64,000 nt of DNA from Pseudomonas frederiksbergensis (GCF_003732665.1 NZ_MOBP01000013.1:237593-301592); one strand, 5' to 3'; positions 15,653 through 24,092 are shown, numbered from the stretch's first letter. Made by a program: numbers and translations. The notes: generated by a model not told the origin, from the sequence alone.

Positions 15653-16975
15653 TCAATCGGCGGCGCTGATGGCGCGGATTCTGCTGACCTGGGCCGGCGC
15701 AAAATGGCAGGTGAAGGTGCTGCCATGCCCCGGCACGCTGCTGATTTCCATCCGTGCGCGGTGGCGCAGCAGCACATGCTTGACGATCGCCAGGCCCAGC
15801 CCGGTGCCGCCGGTGTTGGAGTTGCGGCTGGAATCGACGCGGTAGAAGCGTTCGGTCAGGCGCGGCAGGTGTTTGCTGTCGATGCCGATCCCGGAATCCT
15901 GCACGCTGAGGTGCGCGCCCTGGTCGTCGCCCCACCAGCGGATGCGGATGTTGCCTTCGGCCGGGGTGTATTTCACCGCGTTGAACACCAGGTTGGAGAA
16001 CGCGCTGCGCAATTCCGCTTCGCTGCCCTTGAGCAGAATCGTCGAGTCGGCCTCCAGGGTGATCTTCTGATTCTTTTGCGCGGACAACTGCTGAGCATCG
16101 CTCTTGATCGAGTTCAGCAGCCCATCGATGACGACGGGCTGGTTGTCCGACGGGTAATCGGTGGCTTCCAGTTTGGCCAACAGCAGCAAATCGTTGAGCA
16201 GGGTCTGCATGCGCCCACCCTGTTGCTGCATCTGCTGCAAGGCGCGGGTCCAGCGCGGGTTAACGTCTTCAACGTTGTCGAGCAAGGTTTCCAGGTAACC
16301 GCAAATCACGGTGAGTGGCGTGCGCAATTCGTGGGAGACGTTGGCGATGAAGTCTTTGCGCATCTGTTCCAACTGATGGATGCGCGTGACGTCGCGCACC
16401 AGCATCAAGTGTTCGTTGTTGCCGTAGCGGGTGATGTACAACTGAATGCGCAGGCGGTCGTTGGTCGGTGAAGGGATTTCCAGCGGTTCGGCGTAGCTGT
16501 CCTGTTCGAAGTATTCCTTGAAGCGCGGATGGCGCACCAGATTGGTCACCGGTTGGCCGCTGTCTTGTGGGGTCTTGAGGCCGAGCAGGGTTTCGGCGGC
16601 GCGGTTCCACCATTCCAGGTTGCCGTCGCTGTCGAGCATGATCACCGCGTCTTTGAGCGCGGCGGTGGACTCCTGGACCCGGTCGATCACCGCTTGCAGC
16701 CGCCCGCGCACCCGTTGGTCGCGGCGTTGCAGGTGATAGATGCTGTCGAACACTTCGCCCCACAGGCCATAGCCATCGGGCGGTGCTTCATCGGGTTTAT
16801 GCAGGCGCAGCCATTCGTGCAGGCGCAGCAGTTGCTTGAGGGTCCAGGCCAGGTAGAGGCCCAGACCAGCGGCGAGGCTCCAGCCGTAGTAGCCGGAAAT
16901 CAGGCCGATCACCAGGCAGGCGGTGACCAGCAACAGCATGTGGCGAATCAGGGTGCCATGCCAGTTTTGATTCAC
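15653..16975 (-). CDS. phoR: Phosphate-regulon sensor histidine kinase PhoR
   Basis: A 440-residue membrane kinase. Two close N-terminal helices (about 11-50), a charged region, a PAS domain (about 105-200), the HisKA helix with phospho-accepting His215 (NVSHELRTPL), and an HATPase domain with DSGIGID and GTGLGLAIVKH. It phosphorylates PhoB when phosphate is scarce and dephosphorylates it through Pst/PhoU input when phosphate is plentiful. It lies downstream of phoB on the same strand, 100 bp away across a small palindromic repeat. The absence of a large periplasmic domain is normal for PhoR, which senses through Pst/PhoU. Confidence 0.95.
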   Translation of the reverse strand: MNQNWHGTLIRHMLLLVTACLVIGLISGYYGWSLAAGLGLYLAWTLKQLLRLHEWLRLHKPDEAPPDGYGLWGEVFDSIYHLQRRDQRVRGRLQAVIDRVQESTAALKDAVIMLDSDGNLEWWNRAAETLLGLKTPQDSGQPVTNLVRHPRFKEYFEQDSYAEPLEIPSPTNDRLRIQLYITRYGNNEHLMLVRDVTRIHQLEQMRKDFIANVSHELRTPLTVICGYLETLLDNVEDVNPRWTRALQQMQQQGGRMQTLLNDLLLLAKLEATDYPSDNQPVVIDGLLNSIKSDAQQLSAQKNQKITLEADSTILLKGSEAELRSAFSNLVFNAVKYTPAEGNIRIRWWGDDQGAHLSVQDSGIGIDSKHLPRLTERFYRVDSSRNSNTGGTGLGLAIVKHVLLRHRARMEISSVPGHGSTFTCHFAPAQVSRIRAISAAD

Positions 16976-16988
16976 GGGGCGTCCTTAA

Positions 16989-17073
16989 CGCAGCTTCAAG
17001 TTTCAAGCTGCAAGCTTCAAGTCAGAGCGGCTCGGCTGTTCCTTGCCGCTTGTAGCTCAACACTTGCAGCTGT
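16989..17073. repeat. Short palindromic repeat in the phoB-phoR gap
   Basis: A patch rich in AGCTTCAAG/CTTGAAGCT-like units (AGCTTCAAGTTTCAAGCTGC followed by AAGCTTCAAG) and a later TTGCAGCTG. It is a different family from the REP pairs and resembles another Pseudomonas intergenic repeat. It is probably transcribed in the phoBR mRNA. Confidence 0.5.
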
Positions 17074-17075
17074 TT

Positions 17076-17765
17076 TTATGCTTTGGTCGAAAAGCGATAG
17101 CCAGTGCCGCGCACGGTTTGTACCAGATTTTCGTAGGCATCGCCGAGGGCTTTGCGCAGGCGCCGGATGTGCACGTCGACGGTGCGTTCTTCGACATACA
17201 CATTGCCGCCCCAGACCTGATCCAGCAACTGGCCGCGGGTGTAGGCGCGTTCCTGGTGGGTCATGAAGAATTGCAGCAGGCGGTATTCGGTCGGCCCCAT
17301 CTCGGCGGGTTTGCCGTCGATGGTCACGCGGTGGCTGATGGGGTCCAGCAGCAGGCCGCCGACTTCGATCGGCGATTCGCCATCGGTGGGACCGGCGCGG
17401 CGCAGCACGGCTTTGAGGCGCGCCACCAGCTCACGGGGGGAGAATGGTTTGGTGATGTAGTCGTCGGCGCCCACTTCCAGGCCCTGGATCTTGTTGTCCT
17501 CTTCGCCCTTGGCGGTGAGCATGATGATCGGAATATCCCCGGTCAGCTCATCGCGCTTGAGGCGCCGGGCCAGTTCGATACCCGAGGTGCCGGGCAGCAT
17601 CCAGTCCAGCAGGATCAGGTCCGGCTTGCGGTCGACGATGATGGCATGGGCCTGCTGGGAGTTTTCCGCCTCCAGGCAGTCATAGCCGGCCATTTCCAAC
17701 GCAACGGCGATCATTTCGCGAATGGGCGCTTCGTCGTCGACGATCAGAATGCTCCTGCCAACCAT
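17076..17765 (-). CDS. phoB: Phosphate-regulon response regulator PhoB
   Basis: A 229-residue OmpR/PhoB-family regulator. The receiver has acidic Asp10/Asp11 and phosphorylated Asp54 (ILLDWMLPG), with Lys in TKPF; the winged-helix DNA-binding domain ends with RTVRGTGYRF. Phosphorylated by PhoR, it binds Pho boxes such as those at 3620, 4922 and around 17800. Two Pho-box-like sites in the 151-bp gap upstream suggest autoregulation. Length and motifs match the family exactly. Confidence 0.97.
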   Translation of the reverse strand: MVGRSILIVDDEAPIREMIAVALEMAGYDCLEAENSQQAHAIIVDRKPDLILLDWMLPGTSGIELARRLKRDELTGDIPIIMLTAKGEEDNKIQGLEVGADDYITKPFSPRELVARLKAVLRRAGPTDGESPIEVGGLLLDPISHRVTIDGKPAEMGPTEYRLLQFFMTHQERAYTRGQLLDQVWGGNVYVEERTVDVHIRRLRKALGDAYENLVQTVRGTGYRFSTKA

Positions 17766-17777
17766 GCCTTAATCCTC

Positions 17778-17795
17778 TTGTCATTTAACTGTCTT
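17778..17795 (+). promoter_or_regulatory. Pho box, plus orientation, upstream of phoB
   Basis: TTGTCAT-TTAA-CTGTCTT (one mismatch from a good box in each half) lies 13 bp from the phoB start but points away from phoB, towards the secreted-protein gene at 17917. Confidence 0.5.
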
Positions 17796-17818
17796 GCGCC
17801 GCATTAGATAACGGAATT

Positions 17819-17836
17819 ATTGCAGTCGTGTGACAG
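17819..17836 (-). promoter_or_regulatory. Pho box, minus orientation, for phoB
   Basis: On the minus strand CTGTCAC-ACGA-CTGCAAT, 54 bp upstream of the phoB ATG and in its orientation. This is the more likely autoregulatory site for phoBR. Confidence 0.55.
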
Positions 17837-17916
17837 TATTTTAGTCGAGCGGCGATTGTCATGAACCTGGACTAAGCTCTAATTCCGAATCCTGACAACC
17901 ACAAGAGAAGGTTTCC

Positions 17917-18300
17917 ATGACTCAATTCACGTTCTCCTTTAAGGCCCTGATGTTGGCCGCTGCCCTGGCTTTACCGACAATGGCCTTCGCTGCCGAACCC
18001 GCCATGATGAAAGACGGGATGATGGTCGATCACAAAGGCATGACCGTTTATACGTTCGATAAGGACGCTGGCGGCAAGTCCATGTGTAATGCGGATTGCG
18101 CCAAGAACTGGCCACCAATGATGGCTCCGGCGGGCGCCAAGGCAGAAGGTAAATGGACAGTCATCAAGCGCGATGACGGCATGATGCAATACGCCTACGA
18201 CGGTAAACCGCTGTACACGTTTGTGAAGGACGAAAAACCTGGAGAAATGAAAGGCGACGGCATGAAAGACGTGTGGCACGTGGTTCACGAGCATAAGTAA
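17917..18300 (+). CDS. Secreted protein of COG4315 / 'secreted repeat' type
   Basis: A 127-residue exported protein with a signal peptide cut near TMAFA-AEP (residue 25). The mature part has two related units (MTVYTFDKDAGGKSMCNADCAKNWPP and QYAYDGKPLYTFVKDEKPGE), the pattern of the Lipoprotein_15/COG4315 family of unknown function. Two cysteines (MCNADC) are conserved in that family. No lipobox is present, so it is probably a free periplasmic protein. It is divergent from phoB and shares the Pho-box-containing gap, so phosphate control is possible. The start ATG follows AGAGAAGG. Confidence 0.75.
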   Translation: MTQFTFSFKALMLAAALALPTMAFAAEPAMMKDGMMVDHKGMTVYTFDKDAGGKSMCNADCAKNWPPMMAPAGAKAEGKWTVIKRDDGMMQYAYDGKPLYTFVKDEKPGEMKGDGMKDVWHVVHEHK

Positions 18301-18320
18301 GCGATTCGCGGATGCTGTAA

Positions 18321-18395
18321 AAAAGATCGCAGCCTCCGGCAGCTCCTACATTGAAATACGATCCATGTAGGAGCTGCCGAAGGCTGCGATCTTTT
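18321..18395. repeat. Palindromic repeat acting as bidirectional terminator
   Basis: AAAAGATCGCAGCCTCCGGC and the inverse GCCGAAGGCTGCGATCTTTT flank a 23-bp centre, between convergent genes. The A-run and T-run at the ends make it a plausible terminator for both the secreted-protein gene and ubiA. Half copies occur at 54753 and 58594. Confidence 0.75.
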
Positions 18396-18401
18396 GCTTT
18401 T

Positions 18402-19292
18402 TCAACGCAATCCGTAATCCAGCACAATCCCCACAAAAATCGCCAACCCGGCCCAGTGGTTGTGCAGGAACGCCTTGAAGCAACGCATCCGGTCCTTGCC
18501 CCGGGTGTACCAGAACTCCCAGGCAAAGCAGCCCGCCGCCGCCAGCAAGCCAAGGTGGAACCAGCCTCCGAGCTGGAATTTCGACCCGGCCAACAGCAGG
18601 CAACCCAGCGCCAACCCTTGCAGGGTCAGGATGATCACCCGGTCGGCGTCACCAAACAGAATCGCCGTGGATTTGACCCCGATCTTCAAGTCATCGTCGC
18701 GGTCGGTCATCGCGTAATACGTGTCGTAACCCACCGTCCACAGCAGGTTGGCAATCCACAACAACCAGGCCTCGGCCGGCAATGAACCGGTCTCGGCGGT
18801 GAACGCCATGGGCATGCCCCAGGAAAACGCCGCGCCCAGCACCACTTGCGGGTAATAGGTGTAGCGCTTCATGAACGGGTAGCTGAATGCCAGGGCCAGG
18901 CCACCCAAAGACAGCCAAATCGTGGCGGCATTGGTGCACAGCACCAGCAGAAAACTCACGCCCATCAGCACCGCGAAGAACACCAGGGCTTCTTTGGAGC
19001 TGATCTTGCCGCTCACCAAGGGCCGCTGTTCAGTGCGTTTCACATGGCCGTCGACCTTGCGGTCGGCCCAGTCATTGATCACGCAACCGCCGGCGCGGGT
19101 CAGCACCACGCCAAGGACGAAAATCACCACGTTGGCCAGAGACGGCGAACCCTTGCCGGCAATCCACAACGCCCACAGGGTTGGCCACAGCAGCAGGTAA
19201 ATGCCGATCGGCTTGTCCATGCGAGTCAGCTGAATGAAATCCCAGGCCCGGGGATTCAAGCGGTTCAAGGACTTGAGCAGGCTGGTGTACAT
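18402..19292 (-). CDS. ubiA: 4-hydroxybenzoate octaprenyltransferase UbiA
   Basis: Integral-membrane prenyltransferase of ubiquinone synthesis, 296 residues. It joins the polyprenyl tail to 4-hydroxybenzoate at the inner membrane. The two Mg-binding motifs of the UbiA family are present: NDWADRKVDGHVKRT and YDTYYAMTDRDDD. The ATG at 19292 has GGAG upstream and overlaps the ubiC stop by one base in an ATGA-type junction, so the two genes are translationally coupled. A longer in-frame start at 19400 would lie inside ubiC and is rejected. Confidence 0.95.
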   Translation of the reverse strand: MYTSLLKSLNRLNPRAWDFIQLTRMDKPIGIYLLLWPTLWALWIAGKGSPSLANVVIFVLGVVLTRAGGCVINDWADRKVDGHVKRTEQRPLVSGKISSKEALVFFAVLMGVSFLLVLCTNAATIWLSLGGLALAFSYPFMKRYTYYPQVVLGAAFSWGMPMAFTAETGSLPAEAWLLWIANLLWTVGYDTYYAMTDRDDDLKIGVKSTAILFGDADRVIILTLQGLALGCLLLAGSKFQLGGWFHLGLLAAAGCFAWEFWYTRGKDRMRCFKAFLHNHWAGLAIFVGIVLDYGLR

Positions 19293-19843
19293 CAGCAATT
19301 CTCCGGATGGGCACGGGCGGCGAGCCACAAGGTCGGCAGGAAAATCTCCGCCACCAGCACGCTCAATGCACCACGGTCGAAACGCGAGCGACGGCCCCAC
19401 AACTCAGGTGCTCGGGCGTCCATCGGCAGCCATTCCTGAGGATAGTGGCAAACCTCGATAGCCTGGCGCTGGAACGCCCGGTCGCAAAACAGCAACTCGC
19501 CCAACGAGCGGCTGCCCAGTTCGTCCATGTGCAAGCCATCACCCTGCAACGCGCTGCGCGCCGCCACGCTGCGGGCGAACACCCAGGCCTGGCCATTGCC
19601 GCGCAGATACACCTCACGCACCCAACCTTCGCTGCCTTCGGCCAGGTCCAGCGCCGCGCATTCGTCGGCGCGCAACGCTTGCCAGCCTTCGAACAACGGC
19701 GTGACGCTGAAGCCGTCATTCGACAGACGGATCAGACGTCGGGTCAGGGAGCCTTCGTCGAACAGCCAGTCGAGGGTAGAGGCGTCGGGGAGGGGGGTGA
19801 GTTGACTTTGGGAGAGCCAGAACGGGGATTTTGAGTGCGGCAC
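19292..19843 (-). CDS. ubiC: Chorismate pyruvate-lyase UbiC
   Basis: A 183-residue cytoplasmic enzyme making 4-hydroxybenzoate and pyruvate from chorismate, the first committed step of ubiquinone synthesis. Recognisable pieces are the LTRRLIRLSNDGFSV segment, VREVYLRGNGQAWVFARSV and the C-terminal LWGRRSRFDRGALSVLVAEIFLP, which contains the active-site region of the family. It is followed directly by ubiA, which uses its product. Confidence 0.93.
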   Translation of the reverse strand: MPHSKSPFWLSQSQLTPLPDASTLDWLFDEGSLTRRLIRLSNDGFSVTPLFEGWQALRADECAALDLAEGSEGWVREVYLRGNGQAWVFARSVAARSALQGDGLHMDELGSRSLGELLFCDRAFQRQAIEVCHYPQEWLPMDARAPELWGRRSRFDRGALSVLVAEIFLPTLWLAARAHPENC

Positions 19844-20043
19844 AGTGAGTCATTATTGGCAGCAAATGAGGCGGCGAGCTTACCATGGCGCTCAGGGATT
19901 TTGACTGAGCGACCCGCCCGTGTATCGAACAGGCTTGCATCTGCCCGGTTCGATCAGTACAAAACGCCCTGAGCCGGACGGCAACGCTTCACCCATCGAC
20001 CGTTCGCGCCGGCAAACGCCTGAATACTTGAGGAAGTAACCCA

Positions 20044-20214
20044 ATGAAAAAGTGGCAATGTGTGGTCTGCGGCCTGATCTATAACGAAGCCGAAGGCTGG
20101 CCGGATGACGGCATTGCAGCAGGCACCCTGTGGCAGGACGTGCCGGAAGACTGGCTGTGCCCGGACTGCGGCGTCGGCAAGGCAGATTTCGAAATGATTG
20201 AAATCGCCGCATAA
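20044..20214 (+). CDS. Rubredoxin
   Basis: A 56-residue iron-sulfur-free, one-iron electron carrier. The four cysteine ligands form the standard pairs Cys6-x2-Cys9 (CVVCG) and Cys39-x2-Cys42 (CPDCG), with the aromatic residues expected around the site. It passes electrons from the reductase 22 bp downstream to partners such as alkane hydroxylases or oxygen/peroxide-detoxifying proteins. The ATG at 20044 follows GAGGAAG. PAO1 carries two rubredoxin genes here (rubA1, rubA2); only one is seen in this window. Confidence 0.95.
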   Translation: MKKWQCVVCGLIYNEAEGWPDDGIAAGTLWQDVPEDWLCPDCGVGKADFEMIEIAA

Positions 20215-20236
20215 ACAACTTTCAGAGGAGTAAGGC

Positions 20237-21385
20237 ATGAACGCACCTGTCGTGATCGTCGGCACCGGCCTGGCTGGCTACAACCTGGCCCGGGAGTTTC
20301 GCAAGCTCGATGGCGAAACCCCGCTGTTGCTGATTACCGCCGATGACGGGCGTTCTTACTCCAAGCCGATGCTCTCCACCGGTTTCGGTAAAAACAAGGA
20401 CGCCGACGGCCTGAGCATGGCCGAACCGGGCGCCATGGCCGAGCAATTGAAGGCCGAAGTGCGCACCCACACCCGCATCAGCGGCATCGACCCGGGCCAC
20501 AAGCGCCTGTGGATCGGCGAGGAAGCGGTGATCTATCGCGACCTGATCCTGGCCTGGGGCGCGGAAACCGTGCGGGTTCCGATTGAAGGCGACGGCGCGG
20601 ACGCGGTGTTCCCGATCAATGATCTGGAAGACTACGCACGCTTTCGAGCTGCTGCTGCGGGCAAGCGCCGGGTATTGCTGCTCGGGGCCGGCCTGATTGG
20701 CTGTGAGTTCGCCAACGACCTGATCCTTGGCGGCTACGAAGTGCAACTGGTGGCGCCGTGCGAGCAGGTCATGCCGACCTTGCTGCACCCGGCGGCGGCC
20801 GCTGCGGTCCAGGCCGGGCTGGAAAGCCTCGGTGCACGCTTCCACCTCGGTCCGGTGCTCAATCGCCTGCAACGGGTGGCTGATGGGCTGGAAGCGCACC
20901 TGTCCGACGGGCAGGTCATCCCCTGCGATGTGGTGGTTTCGGCCATCGGCTTGCGTCCGCGCATCGACCTGGCGGCTGCGGCTGGGATACAGGTCAATCG
21001 CGGCGTGGTGGTCGATCGTCACCTGAAGACCTCCCACGCCAATATCTACGCCCTGGGCGACTGCGCCGAGGTCGATGGGCTGAATTTGTTGTACGTGATG
21101 CCCCTGATGAGTTGTGCGAGAGCGCTGGCCCAAACCCTGGCGGGCAACCCTACGGCGGTGAACTACGGCCCGATGCCGATCACCGTGAAAACCCCGGTCT
21201 GCCCACTGGTGGTGTCGCCGCCACCCCGGGGCGCCGAGGGTATCTGGACGGTCGAAGGGCAGGGCGCCGACATCAAGGCGCTGTGTCGCGATGGATCAGG
21301 CAAATTGCTTGGTTATGCCCTGACAGGCGCGGCGGTGATGGAGAAACTCGCGTTGAACAAAGAGCTTCCGGCCCTGCTGGCGTAA
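20237..21385 (+). CDS. Rubredoxin-NAD(+) reductase
   Basis: A 382-residue FAD flavoprotein that reduces rubredoxin with NADH. The FAD site is VIVGTGLAGYNLARE at the N-terminus, the NADH site is LLLGAGLIGCEFAND (about residues 148-162), and the second FAD motif is NIYALGDCAEV near residue 270. It sits directly behind the rubredoxin gene with AGAGGAG before its ATG. The pair supplies electrons in the cytoplasm; physiological partners are not encoded nearby. Confidence 0.93.
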   Translation: MNAPVVIVGTGLAGYNLAREFRKLDGETPLLLITADDGRSYSKPMLSTGFGKNKDADGLSMAEPGAMAEQLKAEVRTHTRISGIDPGHKRLWIGEEAVIYRDLILAWGAETVRVPIEGDGADAVFPINDLEDYARFRAAAAGKRRVLLLGAGLIGCEFANDLILGGYEVQLVAPCEQVMPTLLHPAAAAAVQAGLESLGARFHLGPVLNRLQRVADGLEAHLSDGQVIPCDVVVSAIGLRPRIDLAAAAGIQVNRGVVVDRHLKTSHANIYALGDCAEVDGLNLLYVMPLMSCARALAQTLAGNPTAVNYGPMPITVKTPVCPLVVSPPPRGAEGIWTVEGQGADIKALCRDGSGKLLGYALTGAAVMEKLALNKELPALLA

Positions 21386-21577
21386 ATACCGGTCGTTCTG
21401 TCGGATTCACCCCGCTTTTGCCCCTACAAAGGTCGCGCCGAGACTGGCGCGGCTCTTCCGTGCGTGCCATCCTCACTCCCGTCTGCCGCAGAGTAGAGCA
21501 CCTGCGGCGCCTTGGGCGCTGTTCCAACGAGAACAGCACGGACATAACAACAAAAAACCGTCAAAGGGGCTTCACTA

Positions 21578-21853
21578 ATGCGTAAACCAGAACTCGCCGC
21601 TGCAATCGCTGAAAAAGCAGACCTCACCAAAGAGCAGGCCAACCGCGTTCTCAACGCGGTTCTCGAAGAAATCACCGGCGCTCTGCACCGCAAGGACAGC
21701 GTCACGCTGGTGGGCTTCGGTACTTTCCTGCAACGCCACCGCGGTGCCCGCACCGGCAAAAACCCGCAAACCGGTGAGCCAGTCAAAATCAAGGCCAGCA
21801 ACACTGTTGCGTTCAAGCCAGGCAAGTCATTGAAAGACAGCGTCAATCCATAA
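21578..21853 (+). CDS. hupA: HU-family DNA-binding protein
   Basis: A 91-residue histone-like protein. The HU/IHF signature falls at VGFGTFLQRHRGARTGKNPQTGEPVKI (arm region), with the dimerisation helices MRKPELAAAIAEKADLTKEQANRVL at the N-terminus. It bends and compacts DNA. From memory this is the PA5348-type HU next to rubredoxin reductase in PAO1. It is the last core gene before the accessory T6SS region and is closed by a terminator at 21893. The exact symbol (hupA) rests on synteny. Confidence 0.9.
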   Translation: MRKPELAAAIAEKADLTKEQANRVLNAVLEEITGALHRKDSVTLVGFGTFLQRHRGARTGKNPQTGEPVKIKASNTVAFKPGKSLKDSVNP

Positions 21854-21892
21854 TTGCGGCGAACTCCCTGAATCAAGGGGAGAACCGTATTG

Positions 21893-21934
21893 AAAAATGG
21901 GCATATCGATTGCGGTCGGATGCCCATTTTTTAT
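21893..21934 (+). terminator. Intrinsic terminator after the HU gene
   Basis: AAAAATGGGCAT (21893-21904) pairs with ATGCCCATTTTT (21920-21931) around a 15-nt loop, with the stem ending in a T-run. Confidence 0.8.
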
Positions 21935-22046
21935 GGGCGAGTTCTTCTGTTTATATGGAAAGTGCCTTGGACTGATTAATACATTCTAGAAACAATGTGA
22001 TTTGCCAGAGTTGTCCTCCGACCTCCCATCGTCAATTCCACTATAT

Positions 22047-22077
22047 AAAAGTGCCATCATTGCGATGGCACTTTTTT
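22047..22077 (+). terminator. Second intrinsic terminator upstream of the T6SS leader
   Basis: AAAAGTGCCATC-ATTGC-GATGGCACTTTT, a perfect 12-bp stem with T-run. It has no obvious gene of its own in 21934-22047 and may end a small transcript or insulate the T6SS promoter. Confidence 0.75.
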
Positions 22078-22215
22078 AGTTCCGTGTTGTCCCACCACGT
22101 TTTGTTCATAAATGTGTGTAACCTTTCAGACCTTTCCTACAGTTATCTTTTTTTATTCTTGTCATGCTTCGAGCCTGTCATTCGGGCCGAATCGTCAATG
22201 GTTGTTGGGAGATAA

Positions 22216-22230
22216 CGGAACGGCTCTGGC
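22216..22230 (+). promoter_or_regulatory. Weak sigma-54-like element upstream of tssA
   Basis: CGGAACGGCTCTGGC keeps the invariant GG-N10-GC of -24/-12 promoters and matches about 7 of 10 consensus positions (TGGCAC N5 TTGC). An overlapping TGGCTC-AATGG-TTCC matches more positions but lacks the G of GC. The locus encodes a sigma-54 activator, which makes such a promoter plausible but not shown. Confidence 0.25.
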
Positions 22231-22278
22231 TCAATGGTTCCGGGAAGGTGGCGTGGTAGATGAAATATTAAACTGACA

Positions 22279-22312
22279 TCAGGGGAGCCCCTGAGAGATA
22301 TAGGGAAATCTC
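22279..22312 (+). promoter_or_regulatory. Tandem leader hairpins with GGA in or beside the loop (candidate Rsm sites)
   Basis: TCAGGG-GAGC-CCCTGA (22279-22294) is followed directly by GAGAT-ATAGGGAA-ATCTC (22295-22312). The second presents AGGGA wholly in its loop, the shape recognised by RsmA/CsrA; in the first, the GGA straddles stem and loop. Confidence 0.4.
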
Positions 22313-22498
22313 CTACGTGAATCTCGGAACTGTTCGTCTTGTTGTTTAATCAGATGCTTGCTAGTGGCCATCATTGTGATTACGATGCGCCCACTTAAGA
22401 GCACGAACTCAATTGGATGAGACTCACCAAAGCTCTTTGATACTGTCCCCCGTCATTGGAACTCCAATAGACGTTCGACCGTAATCCTAAATAAAGGC

Positions 22499-22506
22499 CA
22501 TGGATG
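22499..22506 (+). promoter_or_regulatory. RsmA/CsrA consensus site overlapping the tssA start codon
   Basis: CATGGATG matches the CANGGAYG consensus at every position, and its last three bases are the tssA ATG. Binding of RsmA/RsmE here would block initiation, tying the whole T6SS operon to the Gac/Rsm pathway. Confidence 0.5.
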
Positions 22507-24060
22507 TCCTACTCAAGCAAACTTTCCGCTCATTACCTTGAACTCGCAAAAGCCTCTGTTTCCAAAGAGAATTTTGCGGGCGAGGATGTTCGCTTTTCGA
22601 GCGAATATGAGGCCCTGGAAAGCGAGCTCGCCAAAGCCCAGTCGATGCACGAAGCCGGGCAGATCGACTGGCTGAAAATCCGTGAAAACAGCGAAAACCT
22701 GCTACGTACCCAATCCAAGGATTTGCGGGTCGGCGCCTGGCTGACCTGGGCTTTGTACCAGCGCGAATCCTTCCAGGGGCTGCTGGCGGGCCTGGGTTTG
22801 CTGCACCACTTGTCGGAAAACCACTGGGCTGAAGTTCACCCGCTCAAGGCGCGAACCCGCTCCGCGGCCATCAGTTGGCTGGTGCCGCGTCTTGAGCAGG
22901 TACTGAACGAAAACGTCGCGATCAAAGAGCAGTTGCCGATGTTCCGCCGCATGGTGGAACACCTTGAAGGTCTCGATGCCGCGTGCACCGAGCACCTGGG
23001 CGACGACGCGCCGTTGCTGCTGCCGATCTCCCGTCGCCTGAAAAACATGGTGCAACGCGCCGCTGACAACCAGCCCGAACCCGGTGTGGTGGGGGCCGCC
23101 GTGGCCCAGGTCAAGCAGGCCGCGACCCAGCTGTTCACCCCCGGCGCCCCGATCGACAACGAAAAAGAAGCCCACAAGGCCCTGCGCGCCCAGCAGGAAA
23201 ACGCCCGTCCGTTGTGTGCCTGGTGGCTCAAGCAGAAAGCCACCGACCTGCGTGCCCTGCGCCTCAATCGCACATTGCTGTGGCTGCCCATCGACGCGGT
23301 GCCCGAGCGTAACGCCGAGCAGATCACCATGTTGCGCGGCCTGCCGGCGGACAAGCTCAAGGCCTATCAGGACCGTTACGACCAGGCCAAATACGCCGAC
23401 CTGCTGGTGGAACTGGAGGCGAGCCTGGCGAAGGCGCCGTTCTGGTTCGATGGCCAACGAATGGTCTGGGAGTGCCTCCAGGGCCTGAACGCCGAGATGG
23501 CAATGCGCGAAGTGGAAATCCACTTCGCGCTTTTGATTCAGCGCCTGCCCGGCATCATCGAATTACGTTTCCATGACGGCGCGCCGTTTGCCGATCCGGC
23601 CACCCGCGCCTGGGTCAGCGCCCACGTCATGCCGCACCTGCAAAGCGCCAGTGCGCCGCGCAAGGTCGAAGTCGCTGACAACCAGCCGGCCTGGGAAGTG
23701 GCCCTGGAAGAAGTCCTGCCGATTTTGCGAAAGGACGGCCTCAAGGCCGCCGTGCAAATCCTCAAGCAGGGCCTGCAAGCCGCCCAAGGCGGGCGGGCGC
23801 GGTTTTTCTGGCAGTTCGCCCTGGCGCGGCTGTGTTTCATGGCCAAAAAGTACGAACTGGCCAGGACCCAACTCGAAACCCTCGACCAAACATTACAGGA
23901 CTCAGGCCTGAACGCCTGGGAGCCCGATCTTGCGCTGGAAGTGCTGCATTTGCTGCATAGCTGCTGCGAGTTGTTGCCGCAGAACCATGCAGTGCGTGAA
24001 CGCAAGGAAGAGATTTATCGCAGGCTGTGCCACCTCGATCTCGAAGTGGTACTCGAATAG
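22504..24060 (+). CDS. tssA: Type VI secretion protein TssA
   Basis: A 518-residue TssA, the sheath-assembly cap/initiator of the T6SS. An N-terminal ImpA_N-type domain (about residues 20-130, with the segment LRVGAWLTWALYQRESFQGLLAGL) and a VasJ-like C-terminal helical region are visible. It opens the operon, 33 bp before tssB. The ATG at 22504 overlaps a consensus Rsm site and follows AAAGG. The order from here to the kinase gene matches, from memory, the H2-T6SS locus of P. aeruginosa (hsiA2 onward). Confidence 0.9.
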   Translation: MSYSSKLSAHYLELAKASVSKENFAGEDVRFSSEYEALESELAKAQSMHEAGQIDWLKIRENSENLLRTQSKDLRVGAWLTWALYQRESFQGLLAGLGLLHHLSENHWAEVHPLKARTRSAAISWLVPRLEQVLNENVAIKEQLPMFRRMVEHLEGLDAACTEHLGDDAPLLLPISRRLKNMVQRAADNQPEPGVVGAAVAQVKQAATQLFTPGAPIDNEKEAHKALRAQQENARPLCAWWLKQKATDLRALRLNRTLLWLPIDAVPERNAEQITMLRGLPADKLKAYQDRYDQAKYADLLVELEASLAKAPFWFDGQRMVWECLQGLNAEMAMREVEIHFALLIQRLPGIIELRFHDGAPFADPATRAWVSAHVMPHLQSASAPRKVEVADNQPAWEVALEEVLPILRKDGLKAAVQILKQGLQAAQGGRARFFWQFALARLCFMAKKYELARTQLETLDQTLQDSGLNAWEPDLALEVLHLLHSCCELLPQNHAVRERKEEIYRRLCHLDLEVVLE

Positions 24061-24092
24061 GCCCCAGGGCCACAACCGCAAGGAGAAAAGCC

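Noticed and set aside
22067..22081. TGGCACTTTTTTAGT as a sigma-54 promoter for tssA
   Set aside because: It is part of the terminator stem and T-run at 22047-22077 and lacks the GC of the -12 element at the right distance.
21386..22503. tRNA gene or attachment site at the left edge of the T6SS island
   Set aside because: No cloverleaf-forming sequence or direct repeat matching the right edge was found.
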